The position numbers and the translations under genes were made by a program. DNA of 8,540 nt, taken from positions 1-8,540 of the forward strand of contig JAWLCV010000114.1 in assembly GCA_041686955.1 (NCBI GenBank), in the 5' to 3' direction. Positions 1 to 6,313 of this stretch are shown here, piece after piece; position 1 is the first letter of the stretch, and each line of letters opens with the position of its first letter. The notes beneath the pieces were generated by a model. That model ran no database searches. It saw nothing but the letters and a program-made list of their open reading frames with translations, and was not told where the DNA came from. Origin of the DNA: UBA7803 sp041686955. GTDB taxonomy: Bacteria > Pseudomonadota > Gammaproteobacteria > Pseudomonadales > Azotimanducaceae.

Positions 1-795
1 GATGATCGGCTCATGGGCCGGTACCACCAACCACTCTGAACGCGGGCGATCACGGCCGCTGGCTCGGTCTTTTTTCCCGAATACCACATTCCCGATCACT
101 GTCTCATTCCTGAGCAGATCGGCTACGGTCGTCTTTGACCATCGCTTACCGCGATTCAAAGCGCCATCCTCATTCAAGCGCATGGCGATCGCCCTGGCGC
201 CAGCCCCCTCAAGGCGCATGCGGAAGATGCGGCGCACCAGGTCGGCCTCGTGTGCTACGGGCGCCAAGCGCTTTCGCTTCGGATTTTCGTCGGCAGGAAC
301 AGGTTCATACCCAAGCGGAGGTGTGCCGCCGTTCCAAAACCCCTCCCTGGCGTTCTTCAGCATTGACCTGGTGGTGTCCGCAGCCACCTGCCGCGAATAG
401 AGCTCGTCGAACAACTCCATCACACCATCGAGGATCCATCCATCCGTGCGGCTGGTATCGATGTTCATGGAGACGTAGACGATCTTCGTCCCGACCTGGT
501 CCAAGCGCCGCTTGTACCAGCCTGCGTCAACCCTGTTGCGGGCGAACCTGGAAGTGGACCACGTGATCAGGTACGTGGGCGGCGACAGTTCGCAATGCCG
601 GATCGCATCCTGGAAGGCCGGGCGCGTGTCGGAGCGGCCGGAAAGGCCGTCGTCACGGAAGACCTGCACCACGCGCGCGCCGAGCTCTTCGGCTTTGCGC
701 GTGCATTGCTCGATCTGGCTTTCGACGGGCAGTTCTTCCTCTGCCTGCCTGGTCGTCGAAACGCGGGCGTAAATGATGGCGGTCTTGTCGGTCAC
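1..795 (-). CDS. Large serine recombinase, N-terminal part (runs off left edge)
   Basis: This is a site-specific DNA recombinase that would cut and rejoin att sites through a serine-DNA intermediate; the likely role is excision or integration of the element. The 265 codons present start at a GTG at 795 and stay open to base 1. Residues 5-145 form the resolvase catalytic domain. YARVS at 9-13 holds the nucleophile Ser13 and Arg11, a DDGLSGR segment lies at 48-54, and the SRFARN segment (82-87) supplies the usual arginines. A 'recombinase' domain follows, with the typical GFWNGGTPPLGY segment near 163-174. The zinc-ribbon/coiled-coil end expected of large serine integrases lies outside the window. 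An AGGAGAG ribosome site lies 6-7 bases before the GTG. The start overlaps the stop of the upstream gene (GTGA), which suggests coupled translation. The family call is firm; integrase versus resolvase/invertase is inferred from the second domain. Confidence 0.93.
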   Translation of the reverse strand, partial: MTDKTAIIYARVSTTRQAEEELPVESQIEQCTRKAEELGARVVQVFRDDGLSGRSDTRPAFQDAIRHCELSPPTYLITWSTSRFARNRVDAGWYKRRLDQVGTKIVYVSMNIDTSRTDGWILDGVMELFDELYSRQVAADTTRSMLKNAREGFWNGGTPPLGYEPVPADENPKRKRLAPVAHEADLVRRIFRMRLEGAGARAIAMRLNEDGALNRGKRWSKTTVADLLRNETVIGNVVFGKKDRASGRDRPRSEWLVVPAHEPII

Positions 796-1247
796 GGGTT
801 CTCTCCTACCCCGCTGGCGATCACCCGGTCAATGTGACGAATGCTCACGTATTCACAGAGCTCCCGGGCGATCTCCGCCCGGATCTGCGCCGCCTTCATG
901 CCGGAGGCCGCCAGCGCACGGATCCACCGGTTGCGCTGGTAGCGCTCGTACGTCGAGAAGCGCGGCACCGGAAGCCGCCGGGCGTCAGCGCCAGTGTGAC
1001 CGTCCAAGATGCGCCACGTTTGCAGGAAGGCGTCGACTCCGATGCTCTCTGCGACGGCCAGCCAGTGGCGTCCGAGGCCCATCTGCTCGAGCTCATCGAG
1101 CCGCGGGTCGCGCGCGTTTTTTGAGCCCCCTGCGGGGGCATCTGATTCTGGGTAGATATCCTGGTACCCACCCCCCTGCACCGGCAGGCCTATCCCCTCA
1201 TGCCGAGCCCCCACCCCCTGCGCCTGGCCATGGTCCTGCCCCTGCAT
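792..1247 (-). CDS. Small probable DNA-binding protein (Mor-like C-terminus), coupled to the serine recombinase
   Basis: This is a 151-residue protein that I do not recognise by name. I chose the ATG at 1247 because a GGAGAGG sequence lies about 8 bases upstream; a GTG at 1292 would add 15 residues but has no clear ribosome site. Residues 1-47 are rich in Gly, Gln and charged residues and look disordered. Residues 50-90 (LDELEQMGLGRHW onward) form helices. Residues 97-145, with FSTYERYQRNRWIR followed by a helix-turn-helix-like stretch ending SIRHIDRVI, recall the C-terminus of Mor/C-type phage activators. The stop TGA overlaps the GTG of the serine recombinase gene. That context suggests a regulator or recombination directionality factor for the recombinase, which is inference only. 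A GC-rich hairpin next to an A6 run (about 1119-1140) lies inside the gene; it is not a terminator for this strand. Confidence 0.75.
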   Translation of the reverse strand: MQGQDHGQAQGVGARHEGIGLPVQGGGYQDIYPESDAPAGGSKNARDPRLDELEQMGLGRHWLAVAESIGVDAFLQTWRILDGHTGADARRLPVPRFSTYERYQRNRWIRALAASGMKAAQIRAEIARELCEYVSIRHIDRVIASGVGENP

Positions 1248-1267
1248 CCTCACCTCTCCACATTCTG

Positions 1268-1361
1268 AGTTGCGCATTCTCGAATTACCCACAGGCTGTA
1301 CCCCGCACCACTACGTGCCCGCACCCCTTCCAGTTGCGTGTTTTGTGAAAGGGCGCAACTG
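1268..1361. repeat. Three AGTTGCG motifs, two forming an inverted repeat
   Basis: AGTTGCG occurs at 1268-1274 and 1332-1338, and inverted at 1354-1360. The last two extend to an exact 8-bp inverted repeat (CAGTTGCG / CGCAACTG, 1331-1338 and 1354-1361) with a 15-base spacer. No T-run follows on either strand, so a terminator is unlikely. The position just upstream of the two-gene regulator/serine-recombinase unit fits an operator or a recombinase site. The function is unproven. Confidence 0.5.
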
Positions 1362-1441
1362 ACGGCGGGGAGAGGGCTAGACGGTTTTGGTCCTTCTGGA
1401 GCCGAGTTCTCAACCCCTGCGCAGCCATCCCGGAAAGCCCA

Positions 1442-1451
1442 GTAGTACTAC
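1442..1451. repeat. Perfect 10-bp palindrome
   Basis: GTAGTACTAC is a perfect palindrome in the gap (1248-1505) between the tyrosine recombinase stop and the small regulator gene. Besides this and the AGTTGCG repeats I see no credible gene in the gap. It could be part of an operator or a crossover site, but a 10-bp palindrome can occur by chance. Confidence 0.3.
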
Positions 1452-1505
1452 CACACGGCAGCGGGCGAGGCGCGGCTAAGTTGATTTCTAAGCAGCTGGC
1501 TAGGC

Positions 1506-2522
1506 TCAAGGCGCACCCCTTCGTGGTTTTTCCAGGGAGCGTGCGAGTTCGGACACGGGGGTGCGGATCTTGCGGAGGGGTGAAGCCTTGTCGATGGCCT
1601 CGGTCTTCTTACGCATGGCGAGCGCTGCGTAGCCCTTCGTGGTCTTCGGGTCTTCATGGCCCATGAGTTCCTGGTGCACGAGCAGGTTCACGTCATCCTC
1701 GGCCATCTCGGTGCCGAACAGGTGGCGAATGGCGTGCGGGTGCAGCTGCTCGACGGGGACGCCGGCGGCTTCTCCGTACTGGCGCAGGCGGTCGAACACG
1801 CTGCGCTCGGCAATGCGGCGGGCCTCGCCACGGTATTCGTGTTCGGGCACCTGGCGATTGCGGACGCTCACGAACAGCACGCGGTTGCCGTCCTCGAGGA
1901 GGCGGTCGATAGCCTCCAGCTCGGGATGGCCAAGGTAGGCATGGAGCATGAGCGCGGTCTCGGGCGGGGCCGGTACCAGGCGTTCCTTGTCACCCTTCTC
2001 GCGGAAGCGGATCACCAGGCGTTCGCGGCCGCTGTCATTGCGCCAGAGCAGATCCTCTTCGTTCAGATTGCACACGCCAGAAACACGCGGGCCGCAGCCG
2101 ATGAGCACCGAGAGAATCGCGGCGTCGCGCACGCCGATGAACGTCGTGAGGTCGCACTGCATGAGGATGGCCTCGGCGCTTTCCAGGGCCATGGCGCGGG
2201 GCAGGCGCTTGCCGGCCTTTGGATACTCGAGGAAGTGGGCGACGTTCGCCGGCACATTGCCGGCCTCGTGTGCCCAACGGTAGAAGGACCGCAGTGCAGC
2301 GACCAGCGGCTTGCGGGCGCGGGGCTTGAGCTTCAGCTCCTGGTGCGCGTAGAGGCCGGCGAAGGCCTCCAGATGTTCGCGCTCCGCGGTGCCCAGGCTG
2401 AGGCCTCGCTCCGCCAGGTAGGCGGAGAACCGGTTCAGATAGTAGCCGTACTTCAGGCTCGTCCGAGCGGCTCGCCCTTTGTTGTGTTGGAGCCAGGCCA
2501 ACCAGGCCGAAATCAGGTCCAT
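1506..2522 (-). CDS. Tyrosine recombinase (XerC/phage integrase family)
   Basis: This 338-residue site-specific recombinase would act through a phosphotyrosine intermediate. Residues 1-100 are the N-terminal SAM-like core-binding domain (AWLAWLQHNKGRAARTSLK onward). Residues 110-310 are the catalytic domain, with all expected residues visible: Arg146 in GPRVSG, Lys176 in EKGDKE, His263 and Arg266 in HAIRH, His289 in MGHED, and nucleophile Tyr298 in KGYAAL. The length matches XerC-like plasmid and island recombinases and is somewhat short for phage integrases with a long arm-binding domain. The ATG at 2522 is preceded by GAGAGG about 7 bases upstream. A weak promoter may lie near 2585-2590 (TAAAAT on the minus strand), with no good -35. 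The gene sits beside the repeat-rich gap 2523-3155, which could hold its arm sites or a resolution site. It is a different subfamily from the IntI encoded at 4840-5802. Confidence 0.93.
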   Translation of the reverse strand: MDLISAWLAWLQHNKGRAARTSLKYGYYLNRFSAYLAERGLSLGTAEREHLEAFAGLYAHQELKLKPRARKPLVAALRSFYRWAHEAGNVPANVAHFLEYPKAGKRLPRAMALESAEAILMQCDLTTFIGVRDAAILSVLIGCGPRVSGVCNLNEEDLLWRNDSGRERLVIRFREKGDKERLVPAPPETALMLHAYLGHPELEAIDRLLEDGNRVLFVSVRNRQVPEHEYRGEARRIAERSVFDRLRQYGEAAGVPVEQLHPHAIRHLFGTEMAEDDVNLLVHQELMGHEDPKTTKGYAALAMRKKTEAIDKASPLRKIRTPVSELARSLEKPRRGAP

Positions 2523-2555
2523 GCCGCACCTCTCGGGGGAGACCAGGGGCAGCGC

Positions 2556-2702
2556 AACCCGCGCACCCGCGCACTGGTCCGTATTTTACAGTTATCCGCT
2601 TGATTTTTCTCGTTTTGCCGCTGCGCGAGAGTGCGCGAAAAATCCGCGCACGGGCAAAAAATCCGCGCACGTTAGAACATCCTGATATTCGCAACCCGCG
2701 CA
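2556..2702 (+). repeat. CCGCGCA motif cluster A (five direct copies plus inverted variants)
   Basis: Copies of (A)A[C/T]CCGCGCA start at 2556, 2641, 2660 and 2693, and a tandem CCCGCGCA copy is at 2566-2573. The copies at 2641 and 2660 are 19 bases apart and each is followed by AC. Variants on the opposite strand (TGCGCGA) are at 2622 and 2632. GTGCGCG (2631-2637) and CGCGCAC (2645-2651) form an exact 7-bp inverted pair across AAAAATC. The cluster lies directly upstream of the tyrosine recombinase start, so binding of a protein here would also affect that gene. Confidence 0.7.
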
Positions 2703-2739
2703 CCGGCCGTGAGCCCTCTTTTCCTTCCCGGCTCCGCTC

Positions 2740-2787
2740 TTTTTCTCTCTCTCTCAAGGAGTTGTTTTCAAGAGAGAGAGATAAAAA
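2740..2787. repeat. GA/CT-rich 16-bp inverted repeat
   Basis: The left arm (2740-2755) is T5 followed by a CT alternation. The right arm (2772-2787) is a GA alternation followed by TAAAAA. They match at 15 of 16 positions across a 16-base loop. The T-run is on the 5' side and the A-run on the 3' side on both strands, the reverse of a rho-independent terminator. Polypurine/polypyrimidine arms of this kind melt or distort easily, which would suit an unwinding element beside the iteron-like array. That role is inference. Confidence 0.65.
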
Positions 2788-2890
2788 GGGGCGCAGCGCG
2801 GAAAGTGACCCGCGCAGAAAAGAGGCCAACCCGCGCAGAAAGAAGCGGAAACCGCGCAAAAACGGACCGAATCCGGCGGCAAAGCGACTC
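2786..2890 (+). repeat. Array of 21-bp iteron-like repeats
   Basis: Three clear units start at 2807, 2828 and 2849, exactly 21 bases apart. Each begins [G/A]A[C/A]CCGCGCA and continues with an A/G-rich tail. A degenerate fourth unit in phase begins at 2870 (AATCCGGCGGCAAA). A degenerate fifth unit at 2786 keeps AA and GCGCA in register. Two helical turns (21 bp) per unit is typical of plasmid iterons and of cooperative protein binding. No initiator gene lies immediately beside the array in this window, so the protein that binds it is unknown. Confidence 0.7.
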
Positions 2891-3089
2891 AACAATCAAT
2901 GGCTTAGCGTCAAACGAATGACGAATGCGCGGGTTTTCTGTGCCGCCCCCGCCTTCCTTCCCGGTTTCGGCGGACGCAGGCCGCGAAATGCCTTTCGCCA
3001 GCGCCTGGGGCGCGGGCCTACTCGTAAGGGGGTGCGGGGGAGACGACGAAGGCGAGCGGCGGCGCTCAATGCTTACGCCTGCCTGGCGG

Positions 3090-3125
3090 CAGGCTGAAAA
3101 GGAGAGCCCGGCATTCGCCGGGCTC
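3090..3125 (-). terminator. Rho-independent terminator after the phosphoesterase gene
   Basis: A perfect 9-bp GC-rich stem (GAGCCCGGC at 3104-3112, GCCGGGCTC at 3117-3125) closes a 4-base loop. On the minus strand it is followed by TCCTTTTC. It lies about 30 bases past the stop of the DHH gene and would end the leftward operon. The other side carries ATTTGTTT, so it may also stop rightward transcription. Confidence 0.75.
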
Positions 3126-3155
3126 ATTTGTTTGATGAGCCGGAAGCGGGGGCAG

Positions 3156-4001
3156 TCAGGCGTTCGGTAGCACGCCCGTGCTGAGGGCGCCACAGGCGAC
3201 CTGAGAGTGGGTCAGGCGAAACCCTGCGGCGTTCTTGTGTCCGCCACCGCCGAAGCGCTTGGCGACCTCGGAGACGTCCAGGCCGCTCTCCTCCGATCGC
3301 AGGCTGAAGACGCGGCCTGCCGGCGTGTCCCAATAGCAAGCGGCGAACGGTTCGCCCTTGCCCATGATGTGCCCTGCGTCGGAGCTCCAGAAGTAGGGGG
3401 CATTCAGCACGGGCACGTCGTGGCCGGCGATCACTGTGCGGTAGGCGGCGGTCGCGATGAACTCCCGAATGTCTTTGAAGTGCTTCCGCTCGATGGCGCG
3501 GCCGTCGATGACCAATTCCCACGGGTCCAACGCGAACAGGCTTTCCCACACGTTGAAATCGTAGGGGAACGAGAAAAGCGCCGCCTGGATCTGCCGGGTT
3601 CCTTCGAAAGTGAATCGCCATAGGTCACGGTCCTCGATGTGGCGAAGCAACTGGGGCGGCTCCTTGTCGGGGAAGAAGTGCAGCCACGAGAGCATGGCGC
3701 CGCTGTGCTCCATATCGAAAACTGTGGTGACGTTCTCCGGCAAGTCCACCAGGTCCTCGGCCGCCGTCTTGTGGTGGTCGATGATGGTGATGGTGCGCGC
3801 CTTCGTGGCCATCTCCAGCAGCACGGGGCGCCTGTAGCTGAAGTCGACCAGGTAGATGTCTCGGCCGGTAACGTCGGGCGGCGGCTCGCCGTAGACACCG
3901 GCGTGGAAATCCACGTTGTCCGCGCCGAGGGCGCGACGGACCACGCAGGCGGCGCCGAAGCCGTCCGCGCAGTTGCCGTGATAGATGCAGAGCTTTTTCA
4001 T
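3156..4001 (-). CDS. DHH/DHHA1-family phosphoesterase
   Basis: This 281-residue metal-dependent phosphoesterase is similar in layout to NrnA/NrnB-type enzymes that hydrolyse short oligonucleotides or cyclic nucleotides. The substrate here is unknown. Visible motifs are motif I, YHGNCADGFGAA (7-18, with His8 and Asp13), VDFS (52-55), the DHH triad at 75-77, an aspartate motif EDRDLW (123-128), and the C-terminal DHHA1 signature GGGGHKNAAGF (251-261). All metal-binding motifs look intact, so it should be active, probably with Mn2+. The frame is open far upstream, but the ATG at 4001 is clearly the start: it has an AAGGAGGA ribosome site and overlaps the stop of the membrane-protein gene (ATGA). 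It is the last gene of the leftward operon. A role in clearing nanoRNA, or in turning over a nucleotide signal linked to the element, is inference. Confidence 0.92.
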   Translation of the reverse strand: MKKLCIYHGNCADGFGAACVVRRALGADNVDFHAGVYGEPPPDVTGRDIYLVDFSYRRPVLLEMATKARTITIIDHHKTAAEDLVDLPENVTTVFDMEHSGAMLSWLHFFPDKEPPQLLRHIEDRDLWRFTFEGTRQIQAALFSFPYDFNVWESLFALDPWELVIDGRAIERKHFKDIREFIATAAYRTVIAGHDVPVLNAPYFWSSDAGHIMGKGEPFAACYWDTPAGRVFSLRSEESGLDVSEVAKRFGGGGHKNAAGFRLTHSQVACGALSTGVLPNA

Positions 4002-4843
4002 GCTTCCTCCTTCAATGGCAGGCCCAGGGCTTGGGCCATACGTTCGATCAACTTCGACGGCGCGCCGCGGACGCCGGCGGCGACGACGCGGTCGTGGTTT
4101 CTCACCTGACTCATCTGCTTCGAGCTGAAGCCGTGGAGCTTGCCCCAAGCGTTCTGGCTGAGGCCGGTCTCGCGCAGTACTTCGTCCAGGCGGGCGATGG
4201 TGCGGGCCGCGAGGGAAGCGGACGGGGAAGCAGGGACGGCGGTGGGAATCGGTTCTGTGGGGCCGCTTCCCCGCGCTTCCCGGGACTGCTTCGCCGGGGG
4301 TGCGTGGGAATCGGCCAGGGTGGTGGTGGCCATGACGGCGACCGCCTGGAACAGGACCAGGGCGACGAGCTGCATGGTCATAACGGCCAGGCGCTGCCAG
4401 GGCGTGGCGGCCTGGGCGCTTTCGGTGGCGGCATGGCGCAGGGCGGCGCGGGCGGCGTCGAGGCCGTCCTGGGCTTCCTGGATGGCTGCGAGCCATCCAG
4501 GGCGGGCGGTGGAGTTCTGGAGGAAGATGGCCAGGGCCTGCTCGCGCTGGGTGACCTCGGCGCGCAGGGTGGCCAGTACTTCCGCGTTAGCCTCGCTGGT
4601 GCGGCCGCCGGCGAGCACGGGCGCGGAGACGTGGTACAGCGGGCCGATGATGAGCAGCACGCTGGCCACGAAGCCCAGGGCGCGGCGCCTGGGCTGCCAC
4701 CACAGCCACAGGGCCACTGCCTCGAGGAGCAGAGACCAGCCGAGGCCGGGCCAGCCGAGCCAGTGCGCCCAGAACGCCATGGCGTGGCCCTGCAGCAGCA
4801 GGACCGCGCCGGCGAGGACGAGGATGGTGAAGGGGTGGTTCAT
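3998..4843 (-). CDS. Membrane protein with coiled coil and C-terminal helix-turn-helix
   Basis: This 281-residue protein matches no named family that I recognise. Hydrophobic segments lie at about 5-28, 33-50 and 55-77, and a fourth at about 152-176. Between the third and fourth lies a helical, probably coiled-coil stretch (82-145). A Pro/Ser/Ala-rich linker (178-210) leads to a C-terminal domain. In that domain, ETGLSQNAWGKLHGFSSKQM (225-244), followed by a basic segment and LIERMAQALGLPL, resembles a Cro/XRE-type helix-turn-helix. With four membrane spans both ends would be on the same, presumably cytoplasmic, side, so the DNA-binding domain could touch DNA. The ATG at 4843 overlaps the intI stop (ATGA), and the stop overlaps the DHH start (ATGA), so all three should be translationally coupled. 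Possible roles are a membrane-anchored regulator or a DNA/replicon tether. Confidence 0.85.
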   Translation of the reverse strand: MNHPFTILVLAGAVLLLQGHAMAFWAHWLGWPGLGWSLLLEAVALWLWWQPRRRALGFVASVLLIIGPLYHVSAPVLAGGRTSEANAEVLATLRAEVTQREQALAIFLQNSTARPGWLAAIQEAQDGLDAARAALRHAATESAQAATPWQRLAVMTMQLVALVLFQAVAVMATTTLADSHAPPAKQSREARGSGPTEPIPTAVPASPSASLAARTIARLDEVLRETGLSQNAWGKLHGFSSKQMSQVRNHDRVVAAGVRGAPSKLIERMAQALGLPLKEEA

Positions 4844-5802
4844 GCGATGGCGTCCAAGGGGCTGATGACGCCCACCGCTCCGACCGTGGCCACGTGGGTG
4901 TAGATCATGGTGGTGCTCACGTCGGAGTGCCCCAGGAGCTGCTGGATGGTTCGGATGTCGGTGCCCCGTTCCAGCAGGTGAGTGGCAAAGGAGTGGCGGA
5001 GCGTGTGGGCGCCTACCCGCTTCGAGATCTTCGCCGCGCGCGCAGCGCTCTTGAGCGCCTTGCTCAGCGCGCTGTCGTGCAGGTGATGCCGGCGCATCAC
5101 TCCGGTGCGTGGGCAGGCGCCTATGGTCGTGGACGGGAATAGGTACTGCCACCCGGTTTCCTTCGCCGCGTTCGGATATTTCCTCTCAAGCGCGTAAGGG
5201 AGGTAGACCTCGCCGAATCCGTTGGCAAGATCGCGCTTGTGGAGCCTGCGCACCTGCTCCACCTGCTGGCGCAAAGGCTCGATAAGGTGATGCGGCATGA
5301 CGGTGGCGCGGTCCTTGTCGCCTTTCCCTCCACGGACAGTTATTACTCTCCGCTCAAGATCCACGTCTTGGACCCGAAGCGATAACGCCTCCTGGAGGCG
5401 CAGGCCGCTCCCGTACAGCACGGATGCGATGAGCCAGGTGGTGCCATGCATATGATCGAGCAACGCCCGCACCTCGGACACAGCGAGGACCATCGGCAGT
5501 TTTCGTGGGCGGCTAGCCTGACGAAACTGGCCGATGTCGCCCAACTCGACGTTGAGAACGGCACGGTAGAGGAACACCACAGCATTGAGCGCCTGAGCCT
5601 GGGTAGCCTTCGACACGTTCCGGTCTACCGCGAGGTAAGTGAGAAAGCCGCGCACCTTGGCGGCATGGTCGCCATCCGGGTGCGCGGCACACCACTTCCC
5701 GAAGCGGGCGATCCAGCCCAAGTAACTCTCTTCCGTGCGCAGGGACATGCGCCGGAAGCGAATAACGTTCCGGGCCGTGGTCAGGGTCTCGTTCAATTTC
5801 AT
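4840..5802 (-). CDS. intI: Integron integrase IntI
   Basis: This 320-residue tyrosine recombinase belongs to the IntI family, which inserts and excises gene cassettes between attI and attC sites. Catalytic residues are all present: Arg135 (GSGLRLQEAL), Lys160 (GGKGDKDR), His266 and Arg269 (HTLRHSFATH), His292 (LLGHSDVSTTMIYTHV) and Tyr301. The IntI-specific insertion is clear around 203-245, with ALERKYP (204-210) and PRTGVMRRHHLHD (231-243), matching the segment that separates IntI from XerC/D. The C-terminal GVISPLDAIA also follows the IntI pattern. The ATG at 5802 has AGGAG 9 bases upstream; a TTG at 5820 is possible but less likely. Its stop overlaps the next gene, which is unusual because intI is normally a stand-alone gene divergent from its cassettes. 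I saw no LexA box (CTGT-N8-ACAG) upstream. Confidence 0.95.
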   Translation of the reverse strand: MKLNETLTTARNVIRFRRMSLRTEESYLGWIARFGKWCAAHPDGDHAAKVRGFLTYLAVDRNVSKATQAQALNAVVFLYRAVLNVELGDIGQFRQASRPRKLPMVLAVSEVRALLDHMHGTTWLIASVLYGSGLRLQEALSLRVQDVDLERRVITVRGGKGDKDRATVMPHHLIEPLRQQVEQVRRLHKRDLANGFGEVYLPYALERKYPNAAKETGWQYLFPSTTIGACPRTGVMRRHHLHDSALSKALKSAARAAKISKRVGAHTLRHSFATHLLERGTDIRTIQQLLGHSDVSTTMIYTHVATVGAVGVISPLDAIA

Positions 5803-5835
5803 CGGGACCGTCTCCTGCAATGATTGCCTTGGTTC

Positions 5836-5854
5836 GGCCTAATCTCTGTTAGCC
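5836..5854 (+). other. Probable attI core site next to intI
   Basis: GTTAGCC (5848-5854) fits six of seven positions of the IntI core GTTRRRY. It is paired with an inverted partner GGCCTAA (5836-5842) across a short spacer, as in the simple site of attI. It lies 34 bases upstream of the intI start, where attI is expected. The first cassette would begin after G5848. The outer limits of attI and any accessory IntI sites cannot be fixed by eye. Confidence 0.65.
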
Positions 5855-6313
5855 CTCTTCGCACATCGCCAAACTGGCGTGCACGTTGTCCCAGTACATC
5901 CGGTCATCGACCCGCAGCAGGTATCCGGTGTTCATAGCGTCGCCGCCGTTGCTCAAGATGTGGGCTGCGCAGGTCCACGCCTTGGCGTAGTCAATGTCTT
6001 CCGGTGTGCAGCGCTCGATCTTTTCCAGTACCAGCAGGTGCGGGCACTCTTTGGTTTTGGTGCCGAGGCAACAGGTCAGGTGGTTATCGGGCACTGGCAC
6101 AGGCTCATGCATTGAGCATTGCTGGTGCGTCTTCGGTAGCGCGTCTTCGCGCTCCTGCTTGAACAGCATCGCCATTCGCGGAACCTCGTCAGCCGCCGAC
6201 TTCGCCTCATACATGAAACTCGGCCATTCTTGGTCGGCATGCCGTTGCGCGTCGCTGTGCCGGTTGATGGTAGCGTGCCATTCGTGGCTTAGCGGATATT
6301 TCAGTCGTTCCAT
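5849..6313 (-). CDS. Cassette 1 protein, Cys-rich, unknown function
   Basis: This is a 154-residue soluble protein that I cannot name. I chose the ATG at 6313 because GGAGG lies 6-7 bases upstream; an in-frame start at 6337 lacks one. The N-terminal half is helical and charged (SHEWHATINRHSDAQRHADQ, 9-28). Residues 63-92 hold a Cys/His-rich stretch (HQQC, SMHE, NHLTCC, ECPH; cysteines 66, 81, 82 and 90) that could bind zinc. Further cysteines are at 102, 115 and 151. The C-terminal half has a regular helical pattern ending RVDDRMYWDNVHASLAM (134-150). The stop codon TAA lies inside the core site at 5849-5851, so the gene fills its cassette exactly. There is no signal peptide or membrane segment. 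The gene reads toward intI, in line with the surrounding operon. Confidence 0.8.
   Translation of the reverse strand: MERLKYPLSHEWHATINRHSDAQRHADQEWPSFMYEAKSAADEVPRMAMLFKQEREDALPKTHQQCSMHEPVPVPDNHLTCCLGTKTKECPHLLVLEKIERCTPEDIDYAKAWTCAAHILSNGGDAMNTGYLLRVDDRMYWDNVHASLAMCEEG

Larger units (their letters stand above)
2523..3155. other. Repeat-rich non-coding region, possible origin or recombinase arm-site region
   Basis: No credible gene is found in these 633 bases. The open frames here are Arg/Lys/Pro-rich artefacts of the repeats. The region contains two clusters of a CCGCGCA motif, a 21-bp phased array, a GA/CT inverted repeat, and one motif copy in the opposite orientation (TGCGCGGGTT, 2926-2935). 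A TTATCCGCT at 2592-2600 matches 7 of 9 bases of a DnaA box. About 2936-3089 holds nothing I recognise apart from a short hairpin at about 3079-3095. Phased repeats next to a T/A-flanked segment fit an iteron origin. Integrase arm sites or a partition centromere are equally possible. Confidence 0.6.

Noticed and set aside
1119..1140. Hairpin CCCCCTGCGGGGG next to a T6 run as a terminator
   Set aside because: The T-run precedes the stem on the plus strand, and on the minus strand it reads as A after the stem, so polarity is wrong on both strands; it also lies inside a gene.
1285..1509. Minus-strand frame between the tyrosine recombinase and the small regulator
   Set aside because: No ribosome site and a random-looking composition; it spans the repeats and the palindrome.
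2592..2600. Single DnaA box (TTATCCGCT) as proof of an origin
   Set aside because: It matches only 7 of 9 bases and stands alone, which is expected by chance; kept only as a side note to the repeats.
1656..2603. Long plus-strand open frame opposite the tyrosine recombinase
   Set aside because: It is the antisense shadow of a high-GC gene; the minus strand carries a complete catalytic set in the correct order.
2556..2935. CRISPR array
   Set aside because: The repeat unit is about 10 bp with 21-bp period and no unique spacers of constant length.
2600..3097. Open frame on the plus strand through the repeat region (165 codons)
   Set aside because: Its product is an Arg/Lys/Pro-rich string generated by the CCGCGCA repeats and their A-rich tails; there is no ribosome site and no recognisable fold.
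4031..4903. Plus-strand frames opposite the membrane-HTH gene
   Set aside because: Low-complexity Gly/Arg-rich translations; the minus-strand frame has ATGA junctions at both ends and clear membrane segments.
5840..5865. LexA box in the intI leader
   Set aside because: CTGT at 5846 is not followed by ACAG after 8 bases, so there is no SOS operator of the usual form.
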